Origin: DASCOT01 sp965197275
GTDB lineage: Bacteria > Acidobacteriota > UBA890 > WLXD01
DNA length: 64,000 nt
Assembly: GCA_965197275.1 (NCBI GenBank)
Contig: CBDAMQ010000033.1
Coordinates: 62,001-126,000 of the forward strand
Direction of reading: 5' to 3'
In this document: piece by piece, positions 41,948-50,740 of the stretch
How the letters are laid out: the number at the start of each line of letters is the position of its first letter
Numbering within the stretch: position 1 is the first letter of the stretch
Made by a program: the position numbers and the translations under genes
The notes under the pieces: generated by a model
Told to the model about the DNA's origin: nothing
The model's input: only the letters and a program-made list of their open reading frames with translations
The model's database searches: none

Positions 41948-42430
41948 CTAGTGCGCCCGGACTTCGATGTCCTTGTCGAACTCGACCTGTGAGGCGAGCT
42001 CCGGATCATGCTGCGCCAGGGCCTGCTCGAGCGTCATCCAGGCCAGCAGCGCACACTTGATGCGTACGGGGAAGTTCTTCACTCCGTCGAGCGCTTCGAG
42101 GTCACCGGGGTCGGTTCCCGATGGCCAGTCGCCGCCGCGCATCACCGCCTTGAAGGTCTCCTTGAGATCGATTGCCTCATCGACCGTCTTTCCCTGCAGC
42201 TGCTGGGCCAGCATCGAGGCCGAGGCTACGGAGATCGAGCATCCTGACGGCTTGATATGGAGCCCGCGGATACGTCCATCGTCAATGTCGAGGCTCATCA
42301 CCAGCTCGTCGCCGCACAGCGGGTTGAAGCCCTCGACCTGCACCGATGGTGCGTCGATCTCGCCGGCGCCATGCGGCGTTCGATAGTGGTCGAGGATCAC
42401 CTCGCGGTACAGATCGTCGAGTCCTTGCAT
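41948..42430 (-). CDS. sufU: SufU Fe-S scaffold / sulfur relay protein
   Basis: A 160-residue protein of the SufU/IscU fold. Three Cys residues are in place: NPLCGDEL (Cys39), PSGCSISVAS and RIKCALLAW. The segment between the second and third Cys has the longer insertion (GGDWPSGTDPGDLEALDGVKNF) that separates SufU from IscU, together with the Asp after the first Cys (CGD). SufU accepts sulfur from SufS and transfers it on. It lies 64 bp after sufS and 31 bp before sufT. Confidence 0.92.
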   Translation of the reverse strand: MQGLDDLYREVILDHYRTPHGAGEIDAPSVQVEGFNPLCGDELVMSLDIDDGRIRGLHIKPSGCSISVASASMLAQQLQGKTVDEAIDLKETFKAVMRGGDWPSGTDPGDLEALDGVKNFPVRIKCALLAWMTLEQALAQHDPELASQVEFDKDIEVRAH

Positions 42431-42494
42431 CGGCTTGGGCCGGTCGGCCGCTCCAGGTGGTGTGGCTCGGTTTTAGGGAGGTGTAGACGGGGCG

Positions 42495-43763
42495 TCAGGT
42501 CGAGAGGCCGAAAACTTCTCGCGCCGCCAGCAGCGCGTCGATCAACACGTCGACCTCGCTCCTGTCGTTGTAGACGTAGAAAGAGGCGCGCGCGCTGGCC
42601 ATTACCCCCAGCCGCCGCATGAGCGGCTTGGCGCAGTGATGTCCGGCGCGAATCGCAACGCCGTGCTGATCGAGGATGGTGCCGAGGTCGTGCGGGTGGA
42701 TCTGGCTGTCGTTGAATGTCACCAGGCCGCAGCGATCGCTCGGGTTCTCCGGGCCGAAGATCGTCAGCCACGGTAGCTCCTGTAGCCGCCCGAGAAGGTA
42801 CTCGTTGATGTGTACCTCGTGGTGCCGCACGTTCTGCATGCCGAGCGACTCGAGGTAGTCGATGCTGGCTCCCAGCCCCACCGCGTCGGCCACCGAGGGC
42901 GAGCCGGCCTCGAACTTGTGAGGCGCCGCCGCCCAGGTGCTGCGCTCGAGCGTCACGTCGCGGATCATCTCGCCGCCGCCGAGGAAGGGGTCCATCTCCT
43001 CCATCAGGTCGCGATCGATCCACAGCACCCCGATGCCGAGCGGGCCGAGCGCCTTGTGCGGTGAGTAGGCGTAGAAGTCGCAATCGAGCGCGCTGACGTC
43101 GACGGGCCCGTGCGGTACCCCCTGGGCACCGTCGACCAGTACCTTGGCGCCGACGGTGCGGGCGGCGCAGGCGATCGTCGGGATCGGGTTGATCGTTCCG
43201 AGGACGTTTGAAACGTGGCTGATGGCCACCAGTCGAGTGTGCTCGTTGAGCACCTCATCGAGCTGATCGATGCGCAGATGGCCTTCGTCGTCGATGTCCA
43301 GGAAGCGCAGCTTGCAGTCGATCTCCTGGGCGAGGATCTGCCAGGGAACGAGGTTGCTGTGGTGTTCGGTGACGCTGAGCATGATCTCGTCGCCGGCACG
43401 CAGGTGCCGCCGCGCCCAGGCGTGCGCTACGAGGTTGATGGACTCGGTGGTATTGCGGGTGAAGACGACGCTCTCCGGCGTGGCGGAGTTGAGAAAGCTC
43501 GCGACCTTCAGGCGAGCTCCCTCGTAGGCATCGGTGGCTTCTTCCGATAGTGCGTGGACGCCGCGATGCACATTGGCGTTGGCGGTGCGGTAGAAGTTTG
43601 CGATCGCCTCGATCACCGGATCCGGGCGTTGCGTGGTTGCCGAGTTGTCGAGATAGACGAGCGGCTTGCCGTGCACTTCCCGACTCAGGATCGGGAAGTC
43701 CGCCCGGATCTGCGCTACGTCCAGCGCTTGCGGCTCGGTTGCGGGAGCTGCCGATGTCGACAC
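42495..43763 (-). CDS. sufS: Cysteine desulfurase SufS
   Basis: A 422-residue PLP-dependent class II cysteine desulfurase. The PLP Lys is in FYAYSPHKALGPLGIG, the cofactor-binding blocks include FTRNTTESINLVAH and TEHHSNLVPW, and the active-site Cys lies near the end in RAGHHCAKPLM. It removes sulfur from cysteine and passes it to SufU. It follows the Rieske protein by 12 bp. Confidence 0.95.
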   Translation of the reverse strand: MSTSAAPATEPQALDVAQIRADFPILSREVHGKPLVYLDNSATTQRPDPVIEAIANFYRTANANVHRGVHALSEEATDAYEGARLKVASFLNSATPESVVFTRNTTESINLVAHAWARRHLRAGDEIMLSVTEHHSNLVPWQILAQEIDCKLRFLDIDDEGHLRIDQLDEVLNEHTRLVAISHVSNVLGTINPIPTIACAARTVGAKVLVDGAQGVPHGPVDVSALDCDFYAYSPHKALGPLGIGVLWIDRDLMEEMDPFLGGGEMIRDVTLERSTWAAAPHKFEAGSPSVADAVGLGASIDYLESLGMQNVRHHEVHINEYLLGRLQELPWLTIFGPENPSDRCGLVTFNDSQIHPHDLGTILDQHGVAIRAGHHCAKPLMRRLGVMASARASFYVYNDRSEVDVLIDALLAAREVFGLST

Positions 43764-43775
43764 GTTTGGCCTCGT

Positions 43776-44138
43776 CTACCAGTCGTCGCCGTCGGCCGCC
43801 GGATCGTCCGCCGTTTCCGGCACCGCCACCTGCACCTGACCATCCTGCTCGCGTACCGGGAAGGTGCCGATGGGCACGATCGCCGGCATCGACAGAACCT
43901 CGCCGGTGCGGATATCGAACTGCGCCCCGTGGCGCGGGCACTGGATGGCGTGCCCCTGGAGTCGTCCCTCGCCCAGCGGCCCGTCGTCGTGACTGCAGAC
44001 GTCCTGAACGGCGAACAGCTTACCTTCGGCGCGCGCCACGGCGATCCGAGTGCTGTCCACGGTGAACGTGCGGGCCTCACCGTCCGGAATCGTCTCCGAG
44101 GCGCCGACCTGTACCCACTTCTGTGTAGTCGTGCTCAT
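43776..44138 (-). CDS. Rieske-type ferredoxin within the SUF operon
   Basis: A 120-residue single-domain Rieske protein. The cluster motifs are CSHDDGPLGEG (C-x-H) and CPRHGAQFD (C-x-x-H). Such proteins carry electrons to oxygenases. Its place between sufD and sufS, with 2 and 12 bp gaps, suggests a redox role in cluster assembly, as known from SUF operons in some Actinobacteria, Deinococcus-Thermus and Chloroflexi. The C-terminus is acidic. I cannot identify a partner. Confidence 0.85.
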   Translation of the reverse strand: MSTTTQKWVQVGASETIPDGEARTFTVDSTRIAVARAEGKLFAVQDVCSHDDGPLGEGRLQGHAIQCPRHGAQFDIRTGEVLSMPAIVPIGTFPVREQDGQVQVAVPETADDPAADGDDW

Positions 44139-44140
44139 GA

Positions 44141-45448
44141 TCAGTTCCTGCCCGCGAGCTTGGCGTCGATGTAACCCCAGAGGCGATCGCGGAGCTCATC
44201 GTCTTCGATACGATCCATGGCGGGCCCGAAGAAGCCCTCGACGATCAACCGCTCGGCCTCCGATTCCGGCAGCCCGCGGGTGCGCAGGTAATAAACCTGC
44301 TCTTCGTCGATCGGCCCGACGGTGGCGCCATGGGTGCAGCGCACCTCCTCGTTGAGGATCTCCAGCTCGGGAATCGACTCGGCACGACAGGTAGGGTCGA
44401 GCATCAGGTTTCGGTTCTCCTGATACGCCTCGCTGTTGGGCGCCTCCAGATCGATGCGGATGAGCCCGGTATATACGGAGCGCGCCTGATCCTCGAGAAC
44501 CACCTTGAAGTCCATGTCCGAGAAGCTGTTGCCGACCTCGTGCACGTGCTCGGTGTGGTTGTCGAAGTGCTGGCGATCGCTGCCGAACATGACGCCGATC
44601 ATCTCGGCCTGGGCGTTGCCGCCCTGCTGCACGTTGCCGAGGTTGGCCTTGCTGTACTGGCCGCCCAGTCCGATGTTGACGGTGGTCACCGAGGCGTCGC
44701 GTTGCAGCAGGAATCGCTGGCGGGCGTGGCTTCGGGTCTTGGCGCCCCAGCGTTGCACGTTGAAGTAGGAGAGTCGCGAGTTGGGCAAAAGCGTGCCCTC
44801 GACCACCGAATTCGCCAGCACGCGGGGATTCTCGCCGCCGTTGCTGTACTCGTCGAAAAGGGTCGCCTCGGCGCCCTCGTCGATCACCACCAGTAGCCGC
44901 GTGAACAGGCCGGCCAGATCGGCGGTGGCGCGTTGGAACAGGTGAATCGGCTTGTCGACCTTGACGTTGCGCGGGACGTAGAGAAACAGCCCGCCGGCGA
45001 ACAGCGCGGCGTTGAGCGCCTCGAACTTGCCGGAGTCGGCGCCGGCAGCGGTGCCGAGGTGCGCGCGTACGAGGTCCTCGTGCTCGCGCGCAGCGGTTCC
45101 CAGGTCGGTGAGCACGACGCCAGCGTCGCGCCACTCCGGGTCGATCCAGCACGACTTCAGCACCGCGTTCTCGACCATCACCACGGCGGCCGGATCGCCC
45201 GATAGGCCTTCCGGCACGGTGTCGGCAGCGGCTGTGCCGTTGGCGATCAGCGGCGTGATGCGGTCGGGAAGGAACTTCTCAGGTTCCGAGTAGCGCCACA
45301 GATGCGCGACGCGATCGGGTAGGGGCGCGGCCGAGTAGGTGTCCCAGGCGTCGTGGCGCCACTGCGCCAGCCACTCGGGCTCGTCGGCCCCCTGCGCAAT
45401 CGCGCGTACGTCGTCAGAGGTCACAGAGGATTGAACGGTGGCTTCCAT
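44141..45448 (-). CDS. sufD: SufD, Fe-S assembly complex subunit
   Basis: A 435-residue protein of the SufBD family. Marks include GLFLYVPRNVKVDKPIHLFQ, ANSVVEGTLLPNSRLSYFNV, DNHTEHVHEVGNSFSDMDFK, then ARSVYTGLIRIDLEAPNSEA and the C-terminal block GATVGPIDEEQVYYLRTRGL. SufD combines with SufB and SufC to build clusters. It lies 89 bp after sufB. Confidence 0.93.
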   Translation of the reverse strand: MEATVQSSVTSDDVRAIAQGADEPEWLAQWRHDAWDTYSAAPLPDRVAHLWRYSEPEKFLPDRITPLIANGTAAADTVPEGLSGDPAAVVMVENAVLKSCWIDPEWRDAGVVLTDLGTAAREHEDLVRAHLGTAAGADSGKFEALNAALFAGGLFLYVPRNVKVDKPIHLFQRATADLAGLFTRLLVVIDEGAEATLFDEYSNGGENPRVLANSVVEGTLLPNSRLSYFNVQRWGAKTRSHARQRFLLQRDASVTTVNIGLGGQYSKANLGNVQQGGNAQAEMIGVMFGSDRQHFDNHTEHVHEVGNSFSDMDFKVVLEDQARSVYTGLIRIDLEAPNSEAYQENRNLMLDPTCRAESIPELEILNEEVRCTHGATVGPIDEEQVYYLRTRGLPESEAERLIVEGFFGPAMDRIEDDELRDRLWGYIDAKLAGRN

Positions 45449-45537
45449 CGATGTCTTCTCTAGATGTCGTCCGGGCAGGAGTCGGTTGGACAGGTGTCGC
45501 GGCTAGCGGCGCCTAGATGCGGGTTCACCACGGCCTG

Positions 45538-46950
45538 TTAGCCGACCGAGCCTTCCATCTCGAGCTGGATGAGCCGGTTGAGCTCGACGGCGTACTCCAT
45601 CGGCAGCTCCTTCACGAACGGCTCGATGAATCCGTTGACCACCATCACCAGCGCTTCCTCCTCGGTGAGCCCGCGACTCATGAGGTAGAACAGCTGCTCG
45701 TCGCCGACCTTCGAGACCCGCGCCTCGTGCTCCACCTGCACCTGCTCTTCGGCGATCTCCATCGTCGGGTAGGTGTCGGAGCGCGATTCGGTGTCCATCA
45801 GCAACGCGTCGCATTCGACGTGCACCTTCGAACCGATGGCGCCCGGGTAGACCTTCACCATGCCGCGGTACGACGAGCGGCCGCCGCCCTTGGAGATCGA
45901 CTTGGAGGTGATGCGCGACGTCGTGCGCGGCGCCGCATGGTAGATCTTGGCGCCGGCGTCCTGATGTTGTCCCTCGTTGGAGAAGGCCACCGAGAGAATC
46001 TCACCATGGGCGCCTTCGCCCACGAGGTAGACGCACGGGAACTTCATCGTCAGCTTGGAGCCGAGGTTGCCGTCGACCCATTCTACGGTGGCGTTCTCAT
46101 GCGCGATGGCGCGCTTGGTCACCAGGTTGTAGACGTTCTTGGACCAGTTCTGGATGGTCGTGTAACGCAGGTGCGAGCCCGGAAGAGCCACCAGCTCGAC
46201 CACTGCCGAGTGCAGCGAGTCCTTCGCGTAGGTCGGCGCTGTGCACCCCTCTATGTAGTGCACGCGGGAGCCCTCGTCGGCGATGATCAGGGTGCGCTCG
46301 AACTGACCCATGTTCTCCGAGTTGATGCGGAAATAGGCCTGCAACGGGATCGCCACCTCGACTCCCGGAGGCACGTAGACGAACGAGCCGCCCGACCATA
46401 CCGACGAGTTGAGGGCGGCGAACTTGTTGTCCTCCGGCGGGATCATGGTGGCGAAGTACTTCTTCACTAGCTCCTCATGCTCGCGCAGACCAGTGTCCAT
46501 GTCGGTGAAGATCACGCCCTGGGACTCGATCTCCTCCTGCAGCGAGTGGTACACGACCTCGGACTCGTACTGTGCCGAGACGCCGGCGAGGAACTTGCGC
46601 TCGGCCTCTGGAATGCCGAGCTTCTCGAACGTGTTCTTGATGTACTCGGGCACGTCGTCCCAGTCGTTGCTCTGCTCCTCGGTCGGCTTGAGGTAGTAGT
46701 AGATCTCGTCGAAATCGATCGAGTTGAGCAGCTCCTCGTTGCCCCATCCCGGCATCGGCTTGGACTCGAAGATGTCGAGCGAGCGCAGGCGGAACTCGGT
46801 CATCCATTCGGGCTCTTTCTTCATCGCCGAGATCGAGCGCACCACGTCGGCGCTGATGCCACGCTCGGCCTTGAAGACCGAGACCTCGGGATCGTGGAAG
46901 CCGTACTTGTAGTCGTCGTTGATATTCAGATCATCGGAGCGTGTCGACAT
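45538..46950 (-). CDS. sufB: SufB, Fe-S cluster scaffold subunit
   Basis: A 470-residue scaffold. Marks are EFRLRSLDIFESKPMPGWG, GGSFVYVPPGVEVAIPLQAY, NATVEWVDGNLGSKLTMKFP and VECDALLMDTESRSDTYPTM, followed by a C-terminal helical block (GLTEEEALVMVVNGFIEPF). The start at 46950 (MSTRSDDLN) is the standard one; the frame is open a little further upstream. It is 11 bp from sufC. Confidence 0.95.
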   Translation of the reverse strand: MSTRSDDLNINDDYKYGFHDPEVSVFKAERGISADVVRSISAMKKEPEWMTEFRLRSLDIFESKPMPGWGNEELLNSIDFDEIYYYLKPTEEQSNDWDDVPEYIKNTFEKLGIPEAERKFLAGVSAQYESEVVYHSLQEEIESQGVIFTDMDTGLREHEELVKKYFATMIPPEDNKFAALNSSVWSGGSFVYVPPGVEVAIPLQAYFRINSENMGQFERTLIIADEGSRVHYIEGCTAPTYAKDSLHSAVVELVALPGSHLRYTTIQNWSKNVYNLVTKRAIAHENATVEWVDGNLGSKLTMKFPCVYLVGEGAHGEILSVAFSNEGQHQDAGAKIYHAAPRTTSRITSKSISKGGGRSSYRGMVKVYPGAIGSKVHVECDALLMDTESRSDTYPTMEIAEEQVQVEHEARVSKVGDEQLFYLMSRGLTEEEALVMVVNGFIEPFVKELPMEYAVELNRLIQLEMEGSVG

Positions 46951-46961
46951 GGTTGGTTCCT

Positions 46962-47729
46962 CTAGGCTTCGACCGGCTGGAGTAGCTCGTCCTCGAGCCA
47001 CTCGTAGCCCTTCTCTTCGAGAGCGTGCGCGAGCTCGGGGCCGCCCGTGCGAACGATCTTACCGTCCATCATCACGTGCACTACATCCGGCGAGATGTAG
47101 TTGAGCACCCGTTGGTAGTGGGTGATGACCAGGTGCGAGCGCTCCGGCGAGCGCGTCGCGTTGACCCCCTCGGCGACCGTCTTGAGGGCGTCGATATCGA
47201 GCCCGGAATCGGTCTCGTCGAGGATGCAGAAATCCGGTTCGAGCATGAACATCTGAAGAATCTCCAGACGCTTCTTCTCCCCACCGGAGAATCCCTCGTT
47301 GACGTAGCGACCGGTGAACGACTTGTCGACGCCGAGCAGCTCCATGGCAGCCGTGAGCTTGTCACGGAAGTCGCGGACCGCCAGGTTCTCGTCGCGGGCT
47401 TTCAGCGCCGAGTGCATGAACTTCGACACCGTCACGCCCGGAATTGCCATCGGGTACTGGAACGCAAGGAACATGCCCAGGCGGGCGCGTTCGTCGGTGT
47501 CGAGCTCGGTGATGTCCTGCCCGTTGTACAGGATCTGACCGTCGAGCACCTCGTAGTGCGGATGCCCGAGGGTCACGTAGGCCAGGGTGCTCTTGCCCGA
47601 GCCATTGCGACCCATCAGGGCGTGGACCTCGCCGCGGTCGACCTTCAAATCAAGGCCACGCAGGATCTCCTTGCCTTCGATCGCTACTCGCAGTCCCTTG
47701 ACTTCGAATAGCGGCGTCTGCTCGCTCAT
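46962..47729 (-). CDS. sufC: SufC, ABC-type ATPase of the SUF complex
   Basis: A 255-residue ABC ATPase. Walker A is GRNGSGKSTLAYV, the signature is FSGGEKKRLEILQ, Walker B is FCILDETDSGLD, and the switch His is in LVITHYQRVL. It energises SufBCD assembly. Gene order here is regulator-C-B-D-Rieske-S-U-T. Confidence 0.96.
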   Translation of the reverse strand: MSEQTPLFEVKGLRVAIEGKEILRGLDLKVDRGEVHALMGRNGSGKSTLAYVTLGHPHYEVLDGQILYNGQDITELDTDERARLGMFLAFQYPMAIPGVTVSKFMHSALKARDENLAVRDFRDKLTAAMELLGVDKSFTGRYVNEGFSGGEKKRLEILQMFMLEPDFCILDETDSGLDIDALKTVAEGVNATRSPERSHLVITHYQRVLNYISPDVVHVMMDGKIVRTGGPELAHALEEKGYEWLEDELLQPVEA

Positions 47730-47748
47730 CAACGTGGTGCTCCTGGTT

Positions 47749-48297
47749 TCAGTTCTCGTCCTGTAGACGTTCAGGTTCATACAGCTGCACCTTGTGGAGG
47801 GTCGGTGCGGCCGGGATTGTCGTTGTGCTCATGAGGTCGGCAACGGGCTCGGACGCGGGGCGGAGCTCGCGGCACATCTCGCGCTCGGAGCGCAGCAGGT
47901 CGGCCAGCGTGATGCTCTCGAGCAACTGACTCACGTGCTCCGATAGCGTTGACCACACCGGCCGGAGGGCGCAGGCAGTCTCGTGCACACAGACCTCACC
48001 GGCGCCTGCGTGACGCTCGCAGTACTCCGCATCGAAAAGCTGGTTGGACAGCGCCAGAACGATCTCGCCCAAGTTGATGTCGTCGGCCGTTCGCGCCAGT
48101 ACGAAGCCGCCGTTGCGGCCCCGAACACTATCGACCAGTCCTTGCTGGCGCAGCGTGTGCAGCAGCTTGCCGGCGTACTCGGGAGTCAGACCCTCGTTCG
48201 CCGCCACCTGATTCATCGTCATCGGTTGCCCGGCGTTGTTCAGCGCCAGCTGCAGCATGCAGCGCATGCCGTATTCCTCTAATGCGGTGATCTTCAC
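47749..48297 (-). CDS. Rrf2-family regulator of the SUF operon (SufR/IscR-like)
   Basis: A 182-residue winged-helix regulator. The N-terminal helix-turn-helix and wing are visible (NQVAANEGLTPEYAGKLLHT, then GLVDSVRGRNGGFVLA). Three cysteines (93, 103 and 109, in EYCERHAGAGEVCVHETACA) are placed to hold an Fe-S cluster, as in IscR-type sensors. It is the first gene of the operon, 19 bp before sufC, and so likely represses or activates its own promoter according to cluster supply. It has an extended C-terminus of about 40 residues (EPVADLMSTTTIPAAP and beyond). Confidence 0.9.
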   Translation of the reverse strand: MKITALEEYGMRCMLQLALNNAGQPMTMNQVAANEGLTPEYAGKLLHTLRQQGLVDSVRGRNGGFVLARTADDINLGEIVLALSNQLFDAEYCERHAGAGEVCVHETACALRPVWSTLSEHVSQLLESITLADLLRSEREMCRELRPASEPVADLMSTTTIPAAPTLHKVQLYEPERLQDEN

Positions 48298-48390
48298 GGA
48301 AGGGCTCCAATGGGAGGAAACCGAACCAGAAGCGGCACGGCTGCCTGCGCGCGTACTCGAACGAGCCAGAGACGCCGCGCGTCAGGTCTC

Positions 48391-48463
48391 AGGATACGAA
48401 AACCTGACACTTTTTTCAACTATTGGAGTGTTTCAACGAACCATTGAAACGGTTCAACGAACC
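48391..48463 (-). promoter_or_regulatory. SUF operon promoter with two palindromic operator-like sites
   Basis: On the minus strand a -35 box TTGAAA (48414-48419) and a -10 box TATCCT (48391-48396) are 17 bp apart. Just upstream of the -35 box lie GTTTCAA-N7-TTGAAAC (48430-48450), a perfect 7-7-7 inverted repeat, and GGTTC-AAC-GAACC (48451-48463), a perfect 5-3-5 repeat. The Rrf2 gene starts about 90 bp downstream. The position suggests binding sites for the encoded regulator or an activator. Confidence 0.72.
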
Positions 48464-48470
48464 CGTTCGG

Positions 48471-49194
48471 CTAGCCGGTCTTTATGCGCGCCAGCGAGCG
48501 CGTCCCGTTGCCGCCCTTGTCGCGCGCCAGGACCTCGATGGTGTAGTTCTTCCCCGAGCTCATGACTCCCGGCGGCACCCAGACGAAGTTGGCGTTTCGC
48601 CCTACCTTAGCGAAGTAGCACAGAGCGCCCTTGGGCCCGCGAAGGGTCACCTCATAGTTGACGACGGTGCTCCCGGGCTGGTTCTGAACCGGATTCCAAA
48701 CGACGAAAGTGTTGTTCGGATCAACCGAGTTCGCCCCGCCCGCCGGCTGCAAAATCGTCGGGGCGTCGGGAATCGCATGCGTCAGCGGGGCCCTGCCCTT
48801 GAGCACCGCGCCATCAGTGGTCTTGCCCCCTGAATGTGTATGTGCCCTCAGGGAAGAGCTGCAGCAACTCGTCGAGGGTCTGGACGTCGAACGACGGTTC
48901 GGCGCTCTCGAAGAAGAGCTCGGTGGCACCCTGCAGGCCGAGGCTGCCACTGGCCAAGAGATTGAGGATCTCGTTGCCGTCAGGGTCGAAGACGTTCATG
49001 GTGTCCCAGTCCTTACCGTCCAGGAACACCTGGATGCCGGCGTCGCCGTCGGTATCGTTGATCTCGATGAAGATCGCGGAGTCTTCGAGTCGAAGGTTGC
49101 TTTGCGCCTCGACGGCGGTTACGGCTGCAACGACAAGAAGGCCGGTCGCCGCCCACATCGCGGCACTCGCCCAGCTCAACCGATGACTGCTCAT
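48471..49194 (-). CDS. Exported protein of unknown function with a frameshift (fibronectin-like end)
   Basis: Two frames join at 48826-48830 to give one protein of about 240 residues. The start at 49194 gives a signal peptide (AATGLLVVAAVTAVEAQ). The N-terminal half (SAIFIEINDTDGDAGIQVFL and DPDGNEILNLLASGS) and the C-terminal half (PDAPTILQPAGGANSVDPN, VVWNPVQNQPGSTVVNYEV) look like beta-rich extracellular domains; the latter resembles a fibronectin type III strand pattern. The join needs one base less in a run of five C residues (forward strand). That is typical of a homopolymer error or of phase variation. Unknown function. Confidence 0.6.
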
Positions 49195-49286
49195 CAAGAT
49201 CCTCCGATGCGATTGGAGCCGCCGACGAGAGTGGTCACGCAGGCAGCGACAGGCCAGCGGCCGCCTCTCCGACGCTGTCTTCGGCC

Positions 49287-49817
49287 TCAGTACTTCTTCG
49301 ACCAGGGGAACTTGGCGTGCTCGCGCGACTCCGGGATGTAGTGCTGGAGTGACTTCACGTAGCCGAACTCCTTGGGGAACGCGAGCTCGTAGTCGTCCGG
49401 GTTCACGCCGTCGTCGAAGAAGACCTTCTTGGCGTCGCGGGCCGCCTTGGTCATCAGTATCCCACCGCGCACGGTCTCGGCAGGGTATGCCCGTGTGCAC
49501 ACCAGGTTGGCGTTCAGCACCCCCGCTGGCTCCAGATAGAACAGGAAGTCGGAATCGTCGAACTCGCCGTCGAGCACGGACTTTTCAAACGCCGCCTGTC
49601 CGATGACGATGCCCTTGCAGGTGGCTGGGTCGGGAGGCGGTGGCGGCGGGGGCTCTTCAGCGTCGGCCTTGGGCGCGACCTTCTCCGCCGGCTCGTGGGC
49701 CGCAGAAGTCTCGCCCGCATCTGCAGCATCGGCGTTCGCGGCCGGTTGGTCCCCGGCCTCTGCTGCCTCGGGAACCCCTTCCTCGGGCGGGGTTGCCGCG
49801 TCGTCAGCGGCTGTCAT
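49287..49817 (-). CDS. Small protein with an Ala/Glu/Pro-rich N-terminus, unknown function
   Basis: A 176-residue protein. The start at 49817 is well supported by AGGAGG about six bases upstream. Residues 1-70 are a low-complexity Ala/Glu/Asp/Pro tail ending in PPPPPPP. The C-terminal half looks folded (CKGIVIGQAAFEKSVLDGEF, RGGILMTKAARDAKKVFFDD, FPKEFGYVKSLQHYIPES) and has two cysteines. I do not recognise the family. No signal peptide or membrane segment is apparent. Confidence 0.6.
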   Translation of the reverse strand: MTAADDAATPPEEGVPEAAEAGDQPAANADAADAGETSAAHEPAEKVAPKADAEEPPPPPPPDPATCKGIVIGQAAFEKSVLDGEFDDSDFLFYLEPAGVLNANLVCTRAYPAETVRGGILMTKAARDAKKVFFDDGVNPDDYELAFPKEFGYVKSLQHYIPESREHAKFPWSKKY

Positions 49818-50029
49818 CGTAACCTCCTGTCGAGCCAGTTTCGTGCAGCGCGGGCTAGGATACCAGCTAGGGCGGATGCCGGTGGTAACGGTTCCGGCGG
49901 GCCCGGGCCGGCGCTCGCCGGTCATTGACAGGTCGGTACCGTCGAAAGAAGATTCCCTCACCGATCTGCTTCGCCACCGGACCGCCCTGAGTAATAGGGA
50001 GAGAGCTGCTGAAGATCGACGCGGGAGCC

Positions 50030-50740
50030 ATGTCGTTGGTGGGCACTGTCCGGCGCCACAACGAGGACGCCTGTCGGGCTGACGGGGATCTCGGTCTGTT
50101 CGTGGTCGCGGACGGTCTGGGCGGTCATCGCGCTGGCGAGCACGCCAGCAACATGGCGGTAGAGGTGCTGGCGCACACGCTACAGGCATCGCGCAACAAC
50201 GACGAGGTGCCGAACCTCGACCTCGTCCTGGATGGTTTCGATCGCGCAAACCACGGCATCCTGAGCGAGGCCCGCAATACGCCGGAGCGCGAGGGAATGG
50301 GGACCACGCTGACGGCGATCGTGGTCGACGGCGACCGGCTATTGTTAGGACATGTCGGCGATAGTCGCGCCTGGCGCATTCGTGACGGCGTGATCGAACA
50401 GCTGACCCAAGACCACACCGTCGTTGCTCAGCAAGTGCGCGATGGGGTGTTGACCGAAGAGGACGCCGAGAAACACCCGATGCGCCACGTACTCAGCAGG
50501 TGCCTCGGGGTTCGCGAAGAAATCGAAGTCGACCTCGCCGAAGGCGCGGTCACGCCGGGTGATGTCTACGTGCTGGCTTCAGACGGCCTCATTCCTTCGT
50601 CGCCGCCGGACGAGATTGCCCGTCTCGTCCAAGAGAATCGGCAAGCCGGGATCGCGGCGGAGGTGCTCGCTAACCGCGCCTGCGAGCGCGACGGGCGCGA
50701 CAACATCACCGTCGTGGTGGTGGTATGCACGGAAGACTGA
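50030..50740 (+). CDS. PP2C-family protein Ser/Thr phosphatase (Stp-like)
   Basis: A 236-residue metal-dependent phosphatase. Motifs: RRHNEDA near the start, VVADGLGGHRAGEHAS with metal-binding Asp and Gly, GTTLTAIVVDGDRLLLGHVG then DSRAWRI, VYVLASDGL, and GRDNITVVVV at the end. It removes phosphate from Ser/Thr in signalling with Hanks-type kinases. The start is uncertain because the family normally has a short extra N-terminal strand, but ATG 50030 fits. It overlaps the next gene by 16 bases, so the products are translationally coupled. Confidence 0.9.
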   Translation: MSLVGTVRRHNEDACRADGDLGLFVVADGLGGHRAGEHASNMAVEVLAHTLQASRNNDEVPNLDLVLDGFDRANHGILSEARNTPEREGMGTTLTAIVVDGDRLLLGHVGDSRAWRIRDGVIEQLTQDHTVVAQQVRDGVLTEEDAEKHPMRHVLSRCLGVREEIEVDLAEGAVTPGDVYVLASDGLIPSSPPDEIARLVQENRQAGIAAEVLANRACERDGRDNITVVVVVCTED

